From: Bacteroidales bacterium
GTDB lineage: Bacteria > Bacteroidota > Bacteroidia > Bacteroidales > UBA4417
DNA length: 64,000 nucleotides
NCBI GenBank assembly: GCA_016707785.1
Contig: JADJGZ010000001.1
Location: 248,001-312,000, forward strand
Reading direction: 5' to 3'
Both the position numbers and the translations under genes were made by a program. Shown piece after piece: positions 1 through 7,924 of the stretch; within the stretch, counting starts at the first letter, position 1, and every line of letters starts with the position of its first letter. A model generated the notes under the pieces. That model did not search any database, was not told the DNA's origin, and saw nothing but the letters and a program-made list of their open reading frames with translations.

Positions 1-213
1 AATACAATCAGCGATGGGCTGAATCATCATTACCATCCCGGCATCACCACCAAAGCCATAATCATCCACATTCCGGTGTTTATTGCTGGCATAGTCGCGT
101 ATATTATGGATGAAAATTTCAACCAACCCTTTGCTGACGGCTCGTTTAATGATGGAATGATCAAAAGGCCCTGCAAACATTTCAGGGAAAATGGTTAAGA
201 TATCAATGCGCAT
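1..213 (-). CDS. trmD: tRNA (guanine37-N1)-methyltransferase TrmD, N-terminal part, cut by window edge
   Basis: TrmD methylates G37 next to the anticodon of a subset of tRNAs, using S-adenosylmethionine, and so prevents frameshifting. Only the first 71 codons are present, read leftward from an ATG at 213. The translation opens MRIDILTIFPEMF, continues with the family's HNIRDYA and DDYGFGG segments, and runs off the window in MVMMIQPI. These are the conserved N-terminal blocks of the SPOUT-fold enzyme. A TACTTTTG box 19 bases upstream fits its promoter. The gene diverges from the subtilase gene to its right. Identification is secure; the C-terminal half cannot be assessed. Confidence 0.93.
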   Translation of the reverse strand, partial: MRIDILTIFPEMFAGPFDHSIIKRAVSKGLVEIFIHNIRDYASNKHRNVDDYGFGGDAGMVMMIQPIADCI

Positions 214-232
214 GGATGTAAATTCAATAAGA

Positions 233-240
233 CAAAAGTA
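233..240 (-). promoter_or_regulatory. -7 promoter box of trmD
   Basis: On the minus strand this reads TACTTTTG, an exact match to the Bacteroidota -7 consensus TAnnTTTG, 19 bases before the trmD ATG. No clear -33 TTG was found at the expected distance. It stands back to back with the rightward box at 297-304. Confidence 0.55.
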
Positions 241-296
241 AGCAAGATGAAGATGCCGGCCCGAATCTGATTTAAACAAGAATGTGAGATATTTGT

Positions 297-304
297 TACC
301 TTTG
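297..304 (+). promoter_or_regulatory. -7 promoter box of the subtilase gene
   Basis: TACCTTTG matches TAnnTTTG exactly and lies 20 bases before the ATG at 325, the usual distance in this window. Confidence 0.55.
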
Positions 305-324
305 TAAATAATACTAAACGGCTT

Positions 325-1995
325 ATGAAACTCATCTCAATTATATTACTGCTTCTGGCTATCCAGACTGCTCTTATTGCTCAATCAAACACTGCTTTTT
401 TTCTTGTGAATTTCAAAGATAAAGGCAATTCTGCCCACCTTAAATCAACCCCTGAAACTTTCCTTTCCAGGAAATCTCTTGAAAGGCGACAAAAGCAGAA
501 TATTAGTATTGAAACTTCAGATCTTCCTGTAAATCAATATTATGTCAACCAGGTAACTTCCCTGGGAGCAAAAATTATTACAAAGTCCAGGTGGTTTAAC
601 TATGTGGTAATTGAATGCCCGCCTGCAACCATAGAGGCATTGGAAGAGCTTACTTTCATAAAAAAAATATCTCCCCTGGATAATTCCAAAACAGATGTTA
701 CTGAAAATACTTCAAAATCATTTTTTCGAAACGAAAGCTTTGCACCTAATTCAAAGGGAAATATAAAATCAGTTTCATCCAACACCTATAGTTATGGTTC
801 CGGTGAAAACCAGATTACAATGATGAAAGGGGAATTTCTTCATAATCATGGTTTTAGCGGACAAGGAATGACAATTGCAGTGCTTGATGCAGGTTTCAAT
901 AGTGTTGATTTTCTTCCTGCATTTGATAGTCTCCGATTGAATAACCAAATAAAGGGAGTAAAAGATTTCGTTGATCCTGCGGGTAATGTCTATAATACCA
1001 ATATTAGCGCACATGGTACGATGGTACTATCAACCATGGCAGCCCTGATTCCCGGCGAGTTGGTAGGTACAGCCCCTAAAGCGGATTATTGGTTGCTCCG
1101 GTCAGAAGATGCAGCATCCGAATATATAATGGAAGAATACTACTGGGTTAATGCAGCAGAATATGCCGATAGCATTGGAGCCGATCTTATCAATTCTTCC
1201 CTGGGATACACCACGTTTGATGATCCTGCTTCCAATCACACCTATGCTGACATGGACGGCAATACCACATACATCACATTAGGAGCCGATATGGCAGCAT
1301 CAAAAGGTATCCTGGTAGTCAATAGCGCTGGTAACTCAGGGGCTGATCCCTGGACCTATATTGGAGCCCCTGCTGATGGGGATAGCGTCTTCACAGTTGG
1401 AGCAGTGGATGCTTTTGGTAATTATGCGTATTTCAGCTCAAAAGGTCCGACCTCAGATGGACGTATAAAACCAGTGATCTCCTCTCAAGGACAAAACTCA
1501 GCAGTTTATAGCCCATGGGGCCTGGGATTCGGAAGTGGTACATCATTTTCTTCACCCATTATTGCCGGCATCACAGCATGTTACTGGCAGGCTGCACCCT
1601 TACTAACCAATATGCAGATTATTGAGAATATAAAATCAACTGCCAGCCTGGCCACAGCCCCTGACACCTTAATCGGGTGGGGAATACCAAATTTTGCCGA
1701 TGCTTATTATGCACTTGGAATATCGCAGGTAGAAGAGAGTATCCTGGCTGGAAAACTAAAAACATATCCTAACCCATTCAATGATGTTCTGGAGGTACAG
1801 GGTGATGTGTCTGAAGGACAGGCTGTAGTTGAAATCTTCACAATGCAAGGGAAAAAGATTTATGTAAATGAACAGTTGATTCATCGGAATACTGCTTTCA
1901 ACCTTACAGGACTATCATTCCTTCCGTCCGGTATCTATATCCTTAAAGTTAGATCTCAGGGTGCAGTTCTGACAACTAAGATTCAGAAAAGCTAA
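325..1995 (+). CDS. secreted S8 family (subtilisin-like) serine peptidase with T9SS sorting domain
   Basis: A 556-residue secreted protease. Residues 1-20 form a Sec signal peptide (hydrophobic core, AQ at the end). The region to about 120 resembles a subtilase propeptide. The catalytic triad is visible: Asp188 in VLDAGF, His230 in SAHGT and Ser407 in GTSFSSP, with oxyanion Asn337 in AGNSG. Residues 470-556 form a type A T9SS C-terminal domain, starting at YPNPF and ending in a GIYILKV-type strand, so the protein is probably exported through the type IX system and released or anchored at the surface. The Asp motif is DAG instead of the commoner DTG or DSG, which is tolerated in the family. 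Substrate unknown. Confidence 0.93.
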   Translation: MKLISIILLLLAIQTALIAQSNTAFFLVNFKDKGNSAHLKSTPETFLSRKSLERRQKQNISIETSDLPVNQYYVNQVTSLGAKIITKSRWFNYVVIECPPATIEALEELTFIKKISPLDNSKTDVTENTSKSFFRNESFAPNSKGNIKSVSSNTYSYGSGENQITMMKGEFLHNHGFSGQGMTIAVLDAGFNSVDFLPAFDSLRLNNQIKGVKDFVDPAGNVYNTNISAHGTMVLSTMAALIPGELVGTAPKADYWLLRSEDAASEYIMEEYYWVNAAEYADSIGADLINSSLGYTTFDDPASNHTYADMDGNTTYITLGADMAASKGILVVNSAGNSGADPWTYIGAPADGDSVFTVGAVDAFGNYAYFSSKGPTSDGRIKPVISSQGQNSAVYSPWGLGFGSGTSFSSPIIAGITACYWQAAPLLTNMQIIENIKSTASLATAPDTLIGWGIPNFADAYYALGISQVEESILAGKLKTYPNPFNDVLEVQGDVSEGQAVVEIFTMQGKKIYVNEQLIHRNTAFNLTGLSFLPSGIYILKVRSQGAVLTTKIQKS

Positions 1996-2481
1996 ATCCT
2001 TTTAAAATTATCCTTCTTTTTCTAATGAGACCCTTTTCAATCCATTGGGTGTAGTTGCTTTTATGTCATGATGGATTCGTAATCCGGATTTTCTATAATA
2101 AGTATCAAGCACTTTTTTCTCTGCATATTATTGACTCCTTTAAATATATCATATTACATATATGAATATATTAAATCTGTTTATCAGCTCAAATAACATC
2201 TTATTTTTTATTACGGCTTACTCTCATAGATCATTCATGAAGAAATAAACAGTTTACAACGCCGATAGAACTCAATATTTTCTCCTTTATCAGGGAGAAT
2301 AGGGGAATATTTCACCTATGAGCACTTAAAAGGTAAAAAGCTCGGATCTGCGATCCAGGCATAATTTAAACATTCAGAAATAATGACCTGTTGAAACTTA
2401 TCACTAATCTCTTGGGTAGGAGGGAGCAATTAATTTTTGAGATATAGTTTTAATAAAAACTACCAATAACATCTGTAAACA
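1996..2481. other. AT-rich intergenic stretch without a recognisable gene
   Basis: About 490 bases after the subtilase stop. Both strands are rich in stop codons, and I see no T-tract hairpin or RNA motif. The only structure found in the wider gap is the palindrome cluster that begins at 2482. Confidence 0.6.
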
Positions 2482-2883
2482 TACAAATGTAATCTGTATA
2501 ATTACAAATGTACACTTGTATACAAGCATTTGATTACAGATGTCTATATTGCTATAAATGAGAGAAGTAAACATTTGTATTCTTCGAGTTAACAAATGTA
2601 ATCTGACAATCCAGATATTTAGACAGAAAATTAATAGATATTGAATTATAATAACCTGATATTCTGTTTATAATGAGATTTATATGAAGTAATACATTAA
2701 TAAAAAGCCCTGTTTATTTGGCCTTGTAATATATATAATATATACACTTTAATTATTTGTTTATCAACATTATAAGCATATTTACTTACATAATATATTT
2801 AAAGATCAACTACAGTGATTACAGTTCGAAATAGACAACATTTTTCCAGTAACATATGTAATAATAAATAACTACATTTGTAG
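2482..2883. promoter_or_regulatory. cluster of ACA-WW-TGT palindromes upstream of the XRE gene, possible operators
   Basis: Short inverted repeats with a shared ACA-2nt-TGT core recur here. TACAAATGTA is at 2482-2491 and 2503-2512, CTTGTATACAAG at 2515-2526, ACATTTGTA at 2571-2579, ACAAATGTA at 2592-2600, ACATATGT at 2852-2859 and CTACATTTGTAG at 2872-2883. Two copies are followed by ATCTG (2492-2496 and 2601-2605). The last copy overlaps a TACATTTG -7 box (2873-2880), 30 bases before the GTG start of the helix-turn-helix gene. The arrangement suits autoregulation by that protein, which is inference. Because TACATTTG is itself the -7 consensus, some copies could be promoter boxes. Confidence 0.5.
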
Positions 2884-2910
2884 AAATTTCAAATAATTAA
2901 GATTACGATT

Positions 2911-3477
2911 GTGAAAGATCGAATTATACTTTTGATTAGGGCATTGAATTATACTTCTGCCCAATTTGCAGATGAGATAGGTGTTCAGAAGTCAGGAATC
3001 TCACATATCATTTCTGGCAGAAATAATCCCAGTCTCGATTTTGTCCAGAAGATACTGCAGCGATTTCCTGAAGTAAATATGGAATGGTTGATCATGGGTA
3101 AAGGGTCAATGATAAAGGGAGAGACTCAAAAAGTTCCGGAAGCAGAAAATAATCTTTTTCCTTCTTCAGCAGGAAATAATCAAGCCTTTGACCTGTTTAG
3201 TGCACAAATATCCCCTGCATTTGAGGATAATGAAGCTGTAAAATCACCTGAAATACTTACGGAAACAATGCCTGCGGAAGATATTTCCACTGGTTCTCCA
3301 TCTTTACCAAGTTTTGATGAACCCACTCCATTATCCAGAAAGCAGGAAAGTGAACCCGATAAAAAGGGAAAAACCACTATAGAAATGGATTCTATAGTGG
3401 TTAAACATAAAAAGGTAGAAAAGATACTCTTCTTTTATACTGACAGATCGTTCCTGGAATATTACCCGGAGTCCTAG
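2911..3477 (+). CDS. XRE-family helix-turn-helix DNA-binding protein
   Basis: A 188-residue putative regulator. Residues 5-60 form a Cro/C1-type helix-turn-helix, with the turn-recognition segment VQKSGISHIISGRNNPS at about 25-41 and a following MEWLIMGKGSM end. Residues 70-155 form an acidic, proline- and serine-rich linker. The last 30 residues are a basic tail ending in an FFYTDRSF segment that may be a second conserved element. The start is GTG; TAG at 2881 closes the frame upstream and no ATG intervenes. The upstream gap carries repeated palindromes that could be its operators. Its last 4 bases overlap the end of convergent ndk. Target genes are unknown. Confidence 0.8.
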   Translation: MKDRIILLIRALNYTSAQFADEIGVQKSGISHIISGRNNPSLDFVQKILQRFPEVNMEWLIMGKGSMIKGETQKVPEAENNLFPSSAGNNQAFDLFSAQISPAFEDNEAVKSPEILTETMPAEDISTGSPSLPSFDEPTPLSRKQESEPDKKGKTTIEMDSIVVKHKKVEKILFFYTDRSFLEYYPES

Positions 3478-3896
3478 ATTCTTTCAAAATGATTAAAAAA
3501 GAAGCTGCTTTCTAATTCTGCATTTGAATCGGAATCAGAACCATGAACAGCATTATTCTGAATATTCTTCGCATAGAGTTTTCTGATAGTACCTTCAGCA
3601 GCCTGTTCCGGATTCGTTGATCCAATAAGCTCCCTATAGGCTTCTACAGCATTTTGCTTCTCCAGAACAGCTGCAATCACCGGTCCTGAGGTCATGAATT
3701 CTACCAGGCCACTGAAAAATGGTCTTTCTTTATGAACTGCATAGAATGCTTCAGCCTGTGATTTATTCAAATGAACCAGCTTTAAAGCTTTAATTCCAAA
3801 TCCATGTTTCAGGATATGGTCAATTATTAATCCACTGTTCCCGGCTTCGACAGCATCGGGTTTAATCATTGTAAATGTAATTGTACCTGACATCAT
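3474..3896 (-). CDS. ndk: nucleoside diphosphate kinase
   Basis: Transfers the gamma-phosphate from ATP to nucleoside diphosphates through a phosphohistidine. The 140-residue length is normal for the family. Visible signatures are the TFTMIKPDAV N-terminus (ATP-contacting Lys), the HKERPFF block, and the active-site segment NAVHGSDS containing the phosphorylated His. Two adjacent ATG codons are possible (3896 or 3893); MSGT at 3893 is just as likely. A TATATTTG box lies 18 bases upstream. The stop region overlaps the convergent XRE gene by 4 bases. Confidence 0.96.
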   Translation of the reverse strand: MMSGTITFTMIKPDAVEAGNSGLIIDHILKHGFGIKALKLVHLNKSQAEAFYAVHKERPFFSGLVEFMTSGPVIAAVLEKQNAVEAYRELIGSTNPEQAAEGTIRKLYAKNIQNNAVHGSDSDSNAELESSFFFNHFERI

Positions 3897-3913
3897 TATT
3901 GTTTTTAGTTATG

Positions 3914-3921
3914 CAAATATA
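3914..3921 (-). promoter_or_regulatory. -7 promoter box of ndk
   Basis: Minus-strand TATATTTG, an exact TAnnTTTG match, ends 17 bases before the first possible ndk start codon. Confidence 0.55.
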
Positions 3922-3960
3922 TTGTATTAACGATATCTAAGGTATAATGTTTAAAATTGG

Positions 3961-3968
3961 TACTTTTG
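3961..3968 (+). promoter_or_regulatory. -7 promoter box of nrnA
   Basis: TACTTTTG matches TAnnTTTG exactly and ends 27 bases before the TTG start at 3996. It supports transcription starting just upstream of that unusual start codon. Confidence 0.55.
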
Positions 3969-3995
3969 CAATCCAAATAATCGACTTACATACTA

Positions 3996-5033
3996 TTGAA
4001 CAGACTCGACAACGTTGTTGAATATTTCAGGAAGCTGATTTCTTCTCCGGTCAGTGTATTAATCACTGCACATTATAATCCTGATGGAGATACAATCGGT
4101 GCCTCACTGGCGCTTATGCATTTCCTCAAACCTTTGGGCCATGATGTTAAGGTATTGGTTCCCAATGAGCCTCCATCATTTCTTCATTGGATGCCTGGCT
4201 GTAGTGAACTCATAATTTACCAATCTGATCCTGAAGTTGGAAATGAATTAATATCTGATGCCGACCTGATCTTCTGCATGGATTATAATTCAAGCAGTCG
4301 TGTTAAGTTTTTCTCGAAACAACTGGATGATTCTCAAGCTACTAAGGTAATGATTGACCATCATCCTTTTCCTTCCAATGAATTTGACCTTTCAATTTCT
4401 GTGACTGAAGTTTCCTCAACATCTGAGTTACTATTCAATTTGCTTGATGAAGCGGGCTATAGTGAATCTGTTACCAGGGAAATGGCTGAATGCATGTTTA
4501 CAGGAATTATGACTGATACAGGCTCTTTCAGCTATTCATGTAACCGGCCTGAAACCTTCAATATCACTTCCAGGTTGATATCTACCGGTATCAATATTGA
4601 AAAGATTCACCGGATGGTTTATGATACCTATTCTGAAAGCAGAATGCGCCTCCTGGGACATTGTCTTGGGGCAAGGTTAAAAGTCCTTCCCCAATTTTCT
4701 ACGGCATATATCTGGCTCACAAAATCTGACCTTGAAGATTTTGATTATAAACCCGGTGACACTGAAGGTGTAGTGAATTATGCTTTAAGTATTCAAAATG
4801 TTTGTCTTGCTGCTTTATTTACTGAAAGAGAGGATCGTATCCGGATATCACTCCGTTCAAAAGGTGATTTTTCGGTTAATGAGTTTGCCAGGAAACATTT
4901 TCAGGGTGGAGGTCATAAAAATGCCGCCGGAGCTGATTCGATGGAATCTATGGAACTCACATTAAAGCACTTTGAGGCTCTCCTGGTGGAATACCAGGCA
5001 AGTTTAACCTCAAATATGGAAGACTACCTATGA
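3996..5033 (+). CDS. nrnA: DHH-family phosphoesterase, NrnA-type nanoRNase/pAp phosphatase
   Basis: Degrades short oligoribonucleotides and dephosphorylates 3'-phosphoadenosine 5'-phosphate. The 345-residue protein has the metal motifs of the DHH domain: H26-NPDGD, the aspartate in FCMDYN near 96, and DHH at 121-123. A C-terminal DHHA1 domain carries GGGHKNAAG at about 304-312. The start is drawn at TTG (3996) because family members begin about 20 residues before the first motif and no ATG or GTG lies nearby; a TACTTTTG box sits just upstream. The stop overlaps the next ATG by 4 bases, so it is translationally coupled to the FKBP lipoprotein gene. Nearby cysQ may share the pAp substrate. Confidence 0.9.
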   Translation: MNRLDNVVEYFRKLISSPVSVLITAHYNPDGDTIGASLALMHFLKPLGHDVKVLVPNEPPSFLHWMPGCSELIIYQSDPEVGNELISDADLIFCMDYNSSSRVKFFSKQLDDSQATKVMIDHHPFPSNEFDLSISVTEVSSTSELLFNLLDEAGYSESVTREMAECMFTGIMTDTGSFSYSCNRPETFNITSRLISTGINIEKIHRMVYDTYSESRMRLLGHCLGARLKVLPQFSTAYIWLTKSDLEDFDYKPGDTEGVVNYALSIQNVCLAALFTEREDRIRISLRSKGDFSVNEFARKHFQGGGHKNAAGADSMESMELTLKHFEALLVEYQASLTSNMEDYL

Positions 5034-5566
5034 GGACATACATGATGATGCTTTTAGTAAGCACGATGATATTCTCCAGTTGCTCTCAAACTCATGTGGA
5101 AAAGAATGGAGTATTACCTGGTAATAATCAGTTGAATGAAGAAATCATCAATGCTAATAAAAAGGTAGTCGATCTGGAGGACCAACAAATCAAGAACCTT
5201 ATTAAACGATATGGCTGGGAAATGATTGAGACCGGCACAGGACTAAGGTATATGATAAATCAGGAAGGAAATGGTGAAAAGCCTGTTATTGGAGATATAG
5301 CTACGATTAACTATGAAATACGACTGATCGCTGGCGAAGTGGTGTATTCTTCAAAGGAATCAGGCCCAAAAACCTTTAGAATAGGAAGTGGTGGAGTAGA
5401 AGGAGGGCTTGAAGAAGCCATACTGCTTTTGCGGGTGGGAGATAAAGCAAAAATAATCATGCCCTCGCATTTGGCTCACGGTCTTATTGGAGATCAGAAC
5501 CGAATCCCGGGCAAGGCTACCTTGATCTACGACCTGGAATTCGCCGGAATTGAAAGAGCGAAATAA
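5030..5566 (+). CDS. FKBP-type peptidyl-prolyl isomerase lipoprotein
   Basis: A 178-residue lipoprotein predicted to speed prolyl isomerisation in the periplasm. A signal peptide ends in a lipobox with Cys18 (FSSC). After a polar stretch, residues about 80-175 form an FKBP fold: the GDIATINYE strand, the GGVEGGLEEAILLLRVGDKAKIIMPS core, and a closing LIYDLEFAGI strand. Several aromatic pocket residues of strong FKBPs are replaced, so activity may be weak. Size and lipidation resemble gliding-motility GldI-type isomerases, but that assignment is only a possibility. The ATG overlaps the nrnA stop, and a second FKBP gene follows 54 bases later. Confidence 0.88.
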   Translation: MRTYMMMLLVSTMIFSSCSQTHVEKNGVLPGNNQLNEEIINANKKVVDLEDQQIKNLIKRYGWEMIETGTGLRYMINQEGNGEKPVIGDIATINYEIRLIAGEVVYSSKESGPKTFRIGSGGVEGGLEEAILLLRVGDKAKIIMPSHLAHGLIGDQNRIPGKATLIYDLEFAGIERAK

Positions 5567-5620
5567 TAATTGTAATCTGTCAGAATAATTAATAATCAAT
5601 TAAATTCAAAATCCTTAAAA

Positions 5621-6982
5621 ATGAGAAAACTAAGTGTAATCACCTTGCTTTTGGTTGCTGCAGCATTAATTCTCTATTCATGCTCCAAGTATCCAGGCTA
5701 TAAAAAGTCCGACAATGGCTTTTACTATAAATTTTATGTTGAAAACAAAGATTCAATTAAAGCCGATACCAATTTTATCCTGACTTTACAAATTAAATAC
5801 CAGGTTAAGATAGATGGAAAGGATAGCGTATTCTTCGATTCTAAAGAGATGGCCAAACCGTTCCAGATTAGTCTGCAAACACCGCAATTTAAAGGTGATG
5901 TCTTCGATGCTTTTTCAATGCTTCACCAGGGTGATAGTGCCTCTTTTATCCTGAATGCTAAAGATTTTTTCACAAAAACAGCTCAATATCCTTCTGTTCC
6001 TGCAGGAATTGATAGTACAAGCATGATTTATTTCTATGTGAAAGTACTTAGTATTGAGTCTTTGGAACAGATGAAGAAAGCCGAAGAAGCCCGTGCGATG
6101 AAGTTCAAAGCTGAAGAAGGCGGAAAACTGCAAGCCTATATCTCAGCCAAAGGAATAACAGTAACTCCATCTGAATCAGGAATCTATTTCATTGAGGAGA
6201 AAGCCGGCTCTGGACGTTTAATCCAGAAAGGTGACATGGTCAAGATTGATTTCTCTGTATTAACCATCGATGAAAATAAAGTGTTTTCAACATCTGACAG
6301 GAAACAACCTATTACATTTGAATATGGTCAACCTTTTGATACACAAGGTTTTGATGAAGCCATAGGCAAAATGAAAAATGGTTCAAAAGCCCGTGTAATT
6401 GTTCCCTCATCAATGGCTTTTGGTGAAAAAGGAAGAAGGGATATGAGTGGAAATGATATCATACCACCTTATAGTACTATTATCTATGATGTTGAAGTAT
6501 TGGAGATAAAAACCAAAGCAGAACACGAGAAGGAACAAGCTGCCAAGGAAGCTAAAAGTAAAGCGGAAGTCAAAGCTGCTGAAGCAAAGGAACCTGGTTT
6601 GATCCAGAGTTACCTGAAAGAAAAAGGAATCACAGCAAAACCAACTGCCTCCGGACTATATTATGTTGAAAAAGTTAAAGGTAAAGGTGCAAAAGCTGTA
6701 GCAGGCAAAAAAGTAAGTGTACATTATACAGGCCGACTCCTTGATGGAACCGTATTCGATTCATCATTGGAAAGAAAGCCTGCTCAACCCTACGAATTCC
6801 CATTAGGAACCGGACAAGTAATTCCAGGATGGGATGAAGGTATCGCCCTGATGAATGAAGGTGGTAAAGCAATCCTTATCATTCCCTCAAAGCTGGGTTA
6901 TGGTGGAGCCGGAAGTGGTGAAATAATCAAACCTTTCTCCCCACTCGTATTTGATGTGGAATTGGTGAAAGTGAGTAAATAA
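5621..6982 (+). CDS. lipoprotein with three FKBP-type isomerase domains
   Basis: A 453-residue envelope lipoprotein with lipobox Cys21 (LYSC). Three FKBP-like modules follow. The first (about 30-145) is diverged. The second (about 180-295) is linked to the third by a charged Ala/Lys/Glu helix (about 295-330). The third (about 335-452) is canonical, with VHYTGRLLDGTVFDSS, the pocket segment GQVIPGWDEGI and a YGGAGSG loop. Only the third looks fully competent for isomerase activity. The other two may bind unfolded clients, which is inference. It follows the smaller FKBP gene and ends at a strong terminator, so the nrnA unit probably closes here. Confidence 0.9.
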   Translation: MRKLSVITLLLVAAALILYSCSKYPGYKKSDNGFYYKFYVENKDSIKADTNFILTLQIKYQVKIDGKDSVFFDSKEMAKPFQISLQTPQFKGDVFDAFSMLHQGDSASFILNAKDFFTKTAQYPSVPAGIDSTSMIYFYVKVLSIESLEQMKKAEEARAMKFKAEEGGKLQAYISAKGITVTPSESGIYFIEEKAGSGRLIQKGDMVKIDFSVLTIDENKVFSTSDRKQPITFEYGQPFDTQGFDEAIGKMKNGSKARVIVPSSMAFGEKGRRDMSGNDIIPPYSTIIYDVEVLEIKTKAEHEKEQAAKEAKSKAEVKAAEAKEPGLIQSYLKEKGITAKPTASGLYYVEKVKGKGAKAVAGKKVSVHYTGRLLDGTVFDSSLERKPAQPYEFPLGTGQVIPGWDEGIALMNEGGKAILIIPSKLGYGGAGSGEIIKPFSPLVFDVELVKVSK

Positions 6983-7004
6983 ATCATCCTCACTCTAAAA
7001 CTTC

Positions 7005-7035
7005 AACTGCCAGGTTTTCCTGGCAGTTTTTTTTT
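7005..7035 (+). terminator. intrinsic terminator after the FKBP genes
   Basis: A perfect stem, CTGCCAGG (7007-7014) and CCTGGCAG (7019-7026), with a TTTT loop, extended by flanking AA/TT and followed by nine T residues. Confidence 0.92.
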
Positions 7036-7086
7036 ATATCCATGAAATAAATAATGCTATACTAATGCCTATTTTGGATGAAAGCA

Positions 7087-7887
7087 TCATTCCCTGCCTG
7101 CAATAAACCAAGGATTAAGTAGGTTTTCCTTATTATAAACAACTTCTTTCCCTGAAAGATACTCATTAACATAACAACCGGCAAAGCGAGCAATAGCATG
7201 TCCTGCCGCAGTATCCCACTCCATAGTAGGGCCAAGCCTGGGATAGAGATCCACGGTGCCTTCTGCCAGGGAGCAAAATTTCAAGGAGCTGCCTTTTGAA
7301 AGATATTCTACTTTTTCTATTCCAATTACCGCATTTTTTATAAAATCGGTAGTCTCCTGGTTCATATGTGAAACACTGCTGGCAACCACAAATTGGCCTT
7401 CATTTTTAGTCACAGGAAGCTTATCCGATAACTCAATTACCTGGTTTAAGGTGATCTGCGGAAGAATATGGTTCTTCACTAAGTAACGATAGGAACCATA
7501 ACCTTCAATGCCAAAATATAATAACCCCGTAACCGGTACATAAATAATCCCGGCTATTGGCTTACCATGCCTGATCCTTGCAATATTAACAGTGAATTCA
7601 CCGGTCCTTTTCACAAACTCTTTTGTTCCATCTAATGGATCCACAAGCCAATACTCTTCCCAATTGCTTCTCAATTCATAGGGATAAGATTGGCCTTCTT
7701 CACTTAACAAAGGAATACCGGGTGTTAACAACTTCTTTATTACTTCATGTGCATGCTGATCTGCCAATGTTAATGGGCTTTGGTCTGCTTTTAATTCAAC
7801 AGAAAAGTCCTGGCTATATACATTCATTATTGCTTTTCCAGCCAGTATAGAAGCATGTATTGCATTTGCGATTTGTTCTTCAAGCAT
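7087..7887 (-). CDS. cysQ: 3'(2'),5'-bisphosphate nucleotidase CysQ
   Basis: Hydrolyses 3'-phosphoadenosine 5'-phosphate to AMP, recycling a by-product of sulfate assimilation and sulfotransfer. The 266-residue protein has the lithium-sensitive phosphatase (inositol monophosphatase-like) motifs: SEEG at 62-65, the metal motif DPLDGT at 83-88 followed by KEF, and EWDTAAGHAI near the C-terminus. It is the last gene of a minus-strand run and lies 37 bases after uvrB. Confidence 0.93.
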   Translation of the reverse strand: MLEEQIANAIHASILAGKAIMNVYSQDFSVELKADQSPLTLADQHAHEVIKKLLTPGIPLLSEEGQSYPYELRSNWEEYWLVDPLDGTKEFVKRTGEFTVNIARIRHGKPIAGIIYVPVTGLLYFGIEGYGSYRYLVKNHILPQITLNQVIELSDKLPVTKNEGQFVVASSVSHMNQETTDFIKNAVIGIEKVEYLSKGSSLKFCSLAEGTVDLYPRLGPTMEWDTAAGHAIARFAGCYVNEYLSGKEVVYNKENLLNPWFIAGRE

Positions 7888-7924
7888 TTATCTGACTTTC
7901 ATTTAAAATAATCGTGAATAATCC

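Noticed and set aside
2404..2595. Minus-strand 63-codon ORF over the palindrome cluster
   Set aside because: Composition is that of random AT-rich DNA (many Ile, Leu, Cys) and it lies on the repeats; no homology-like pattern.
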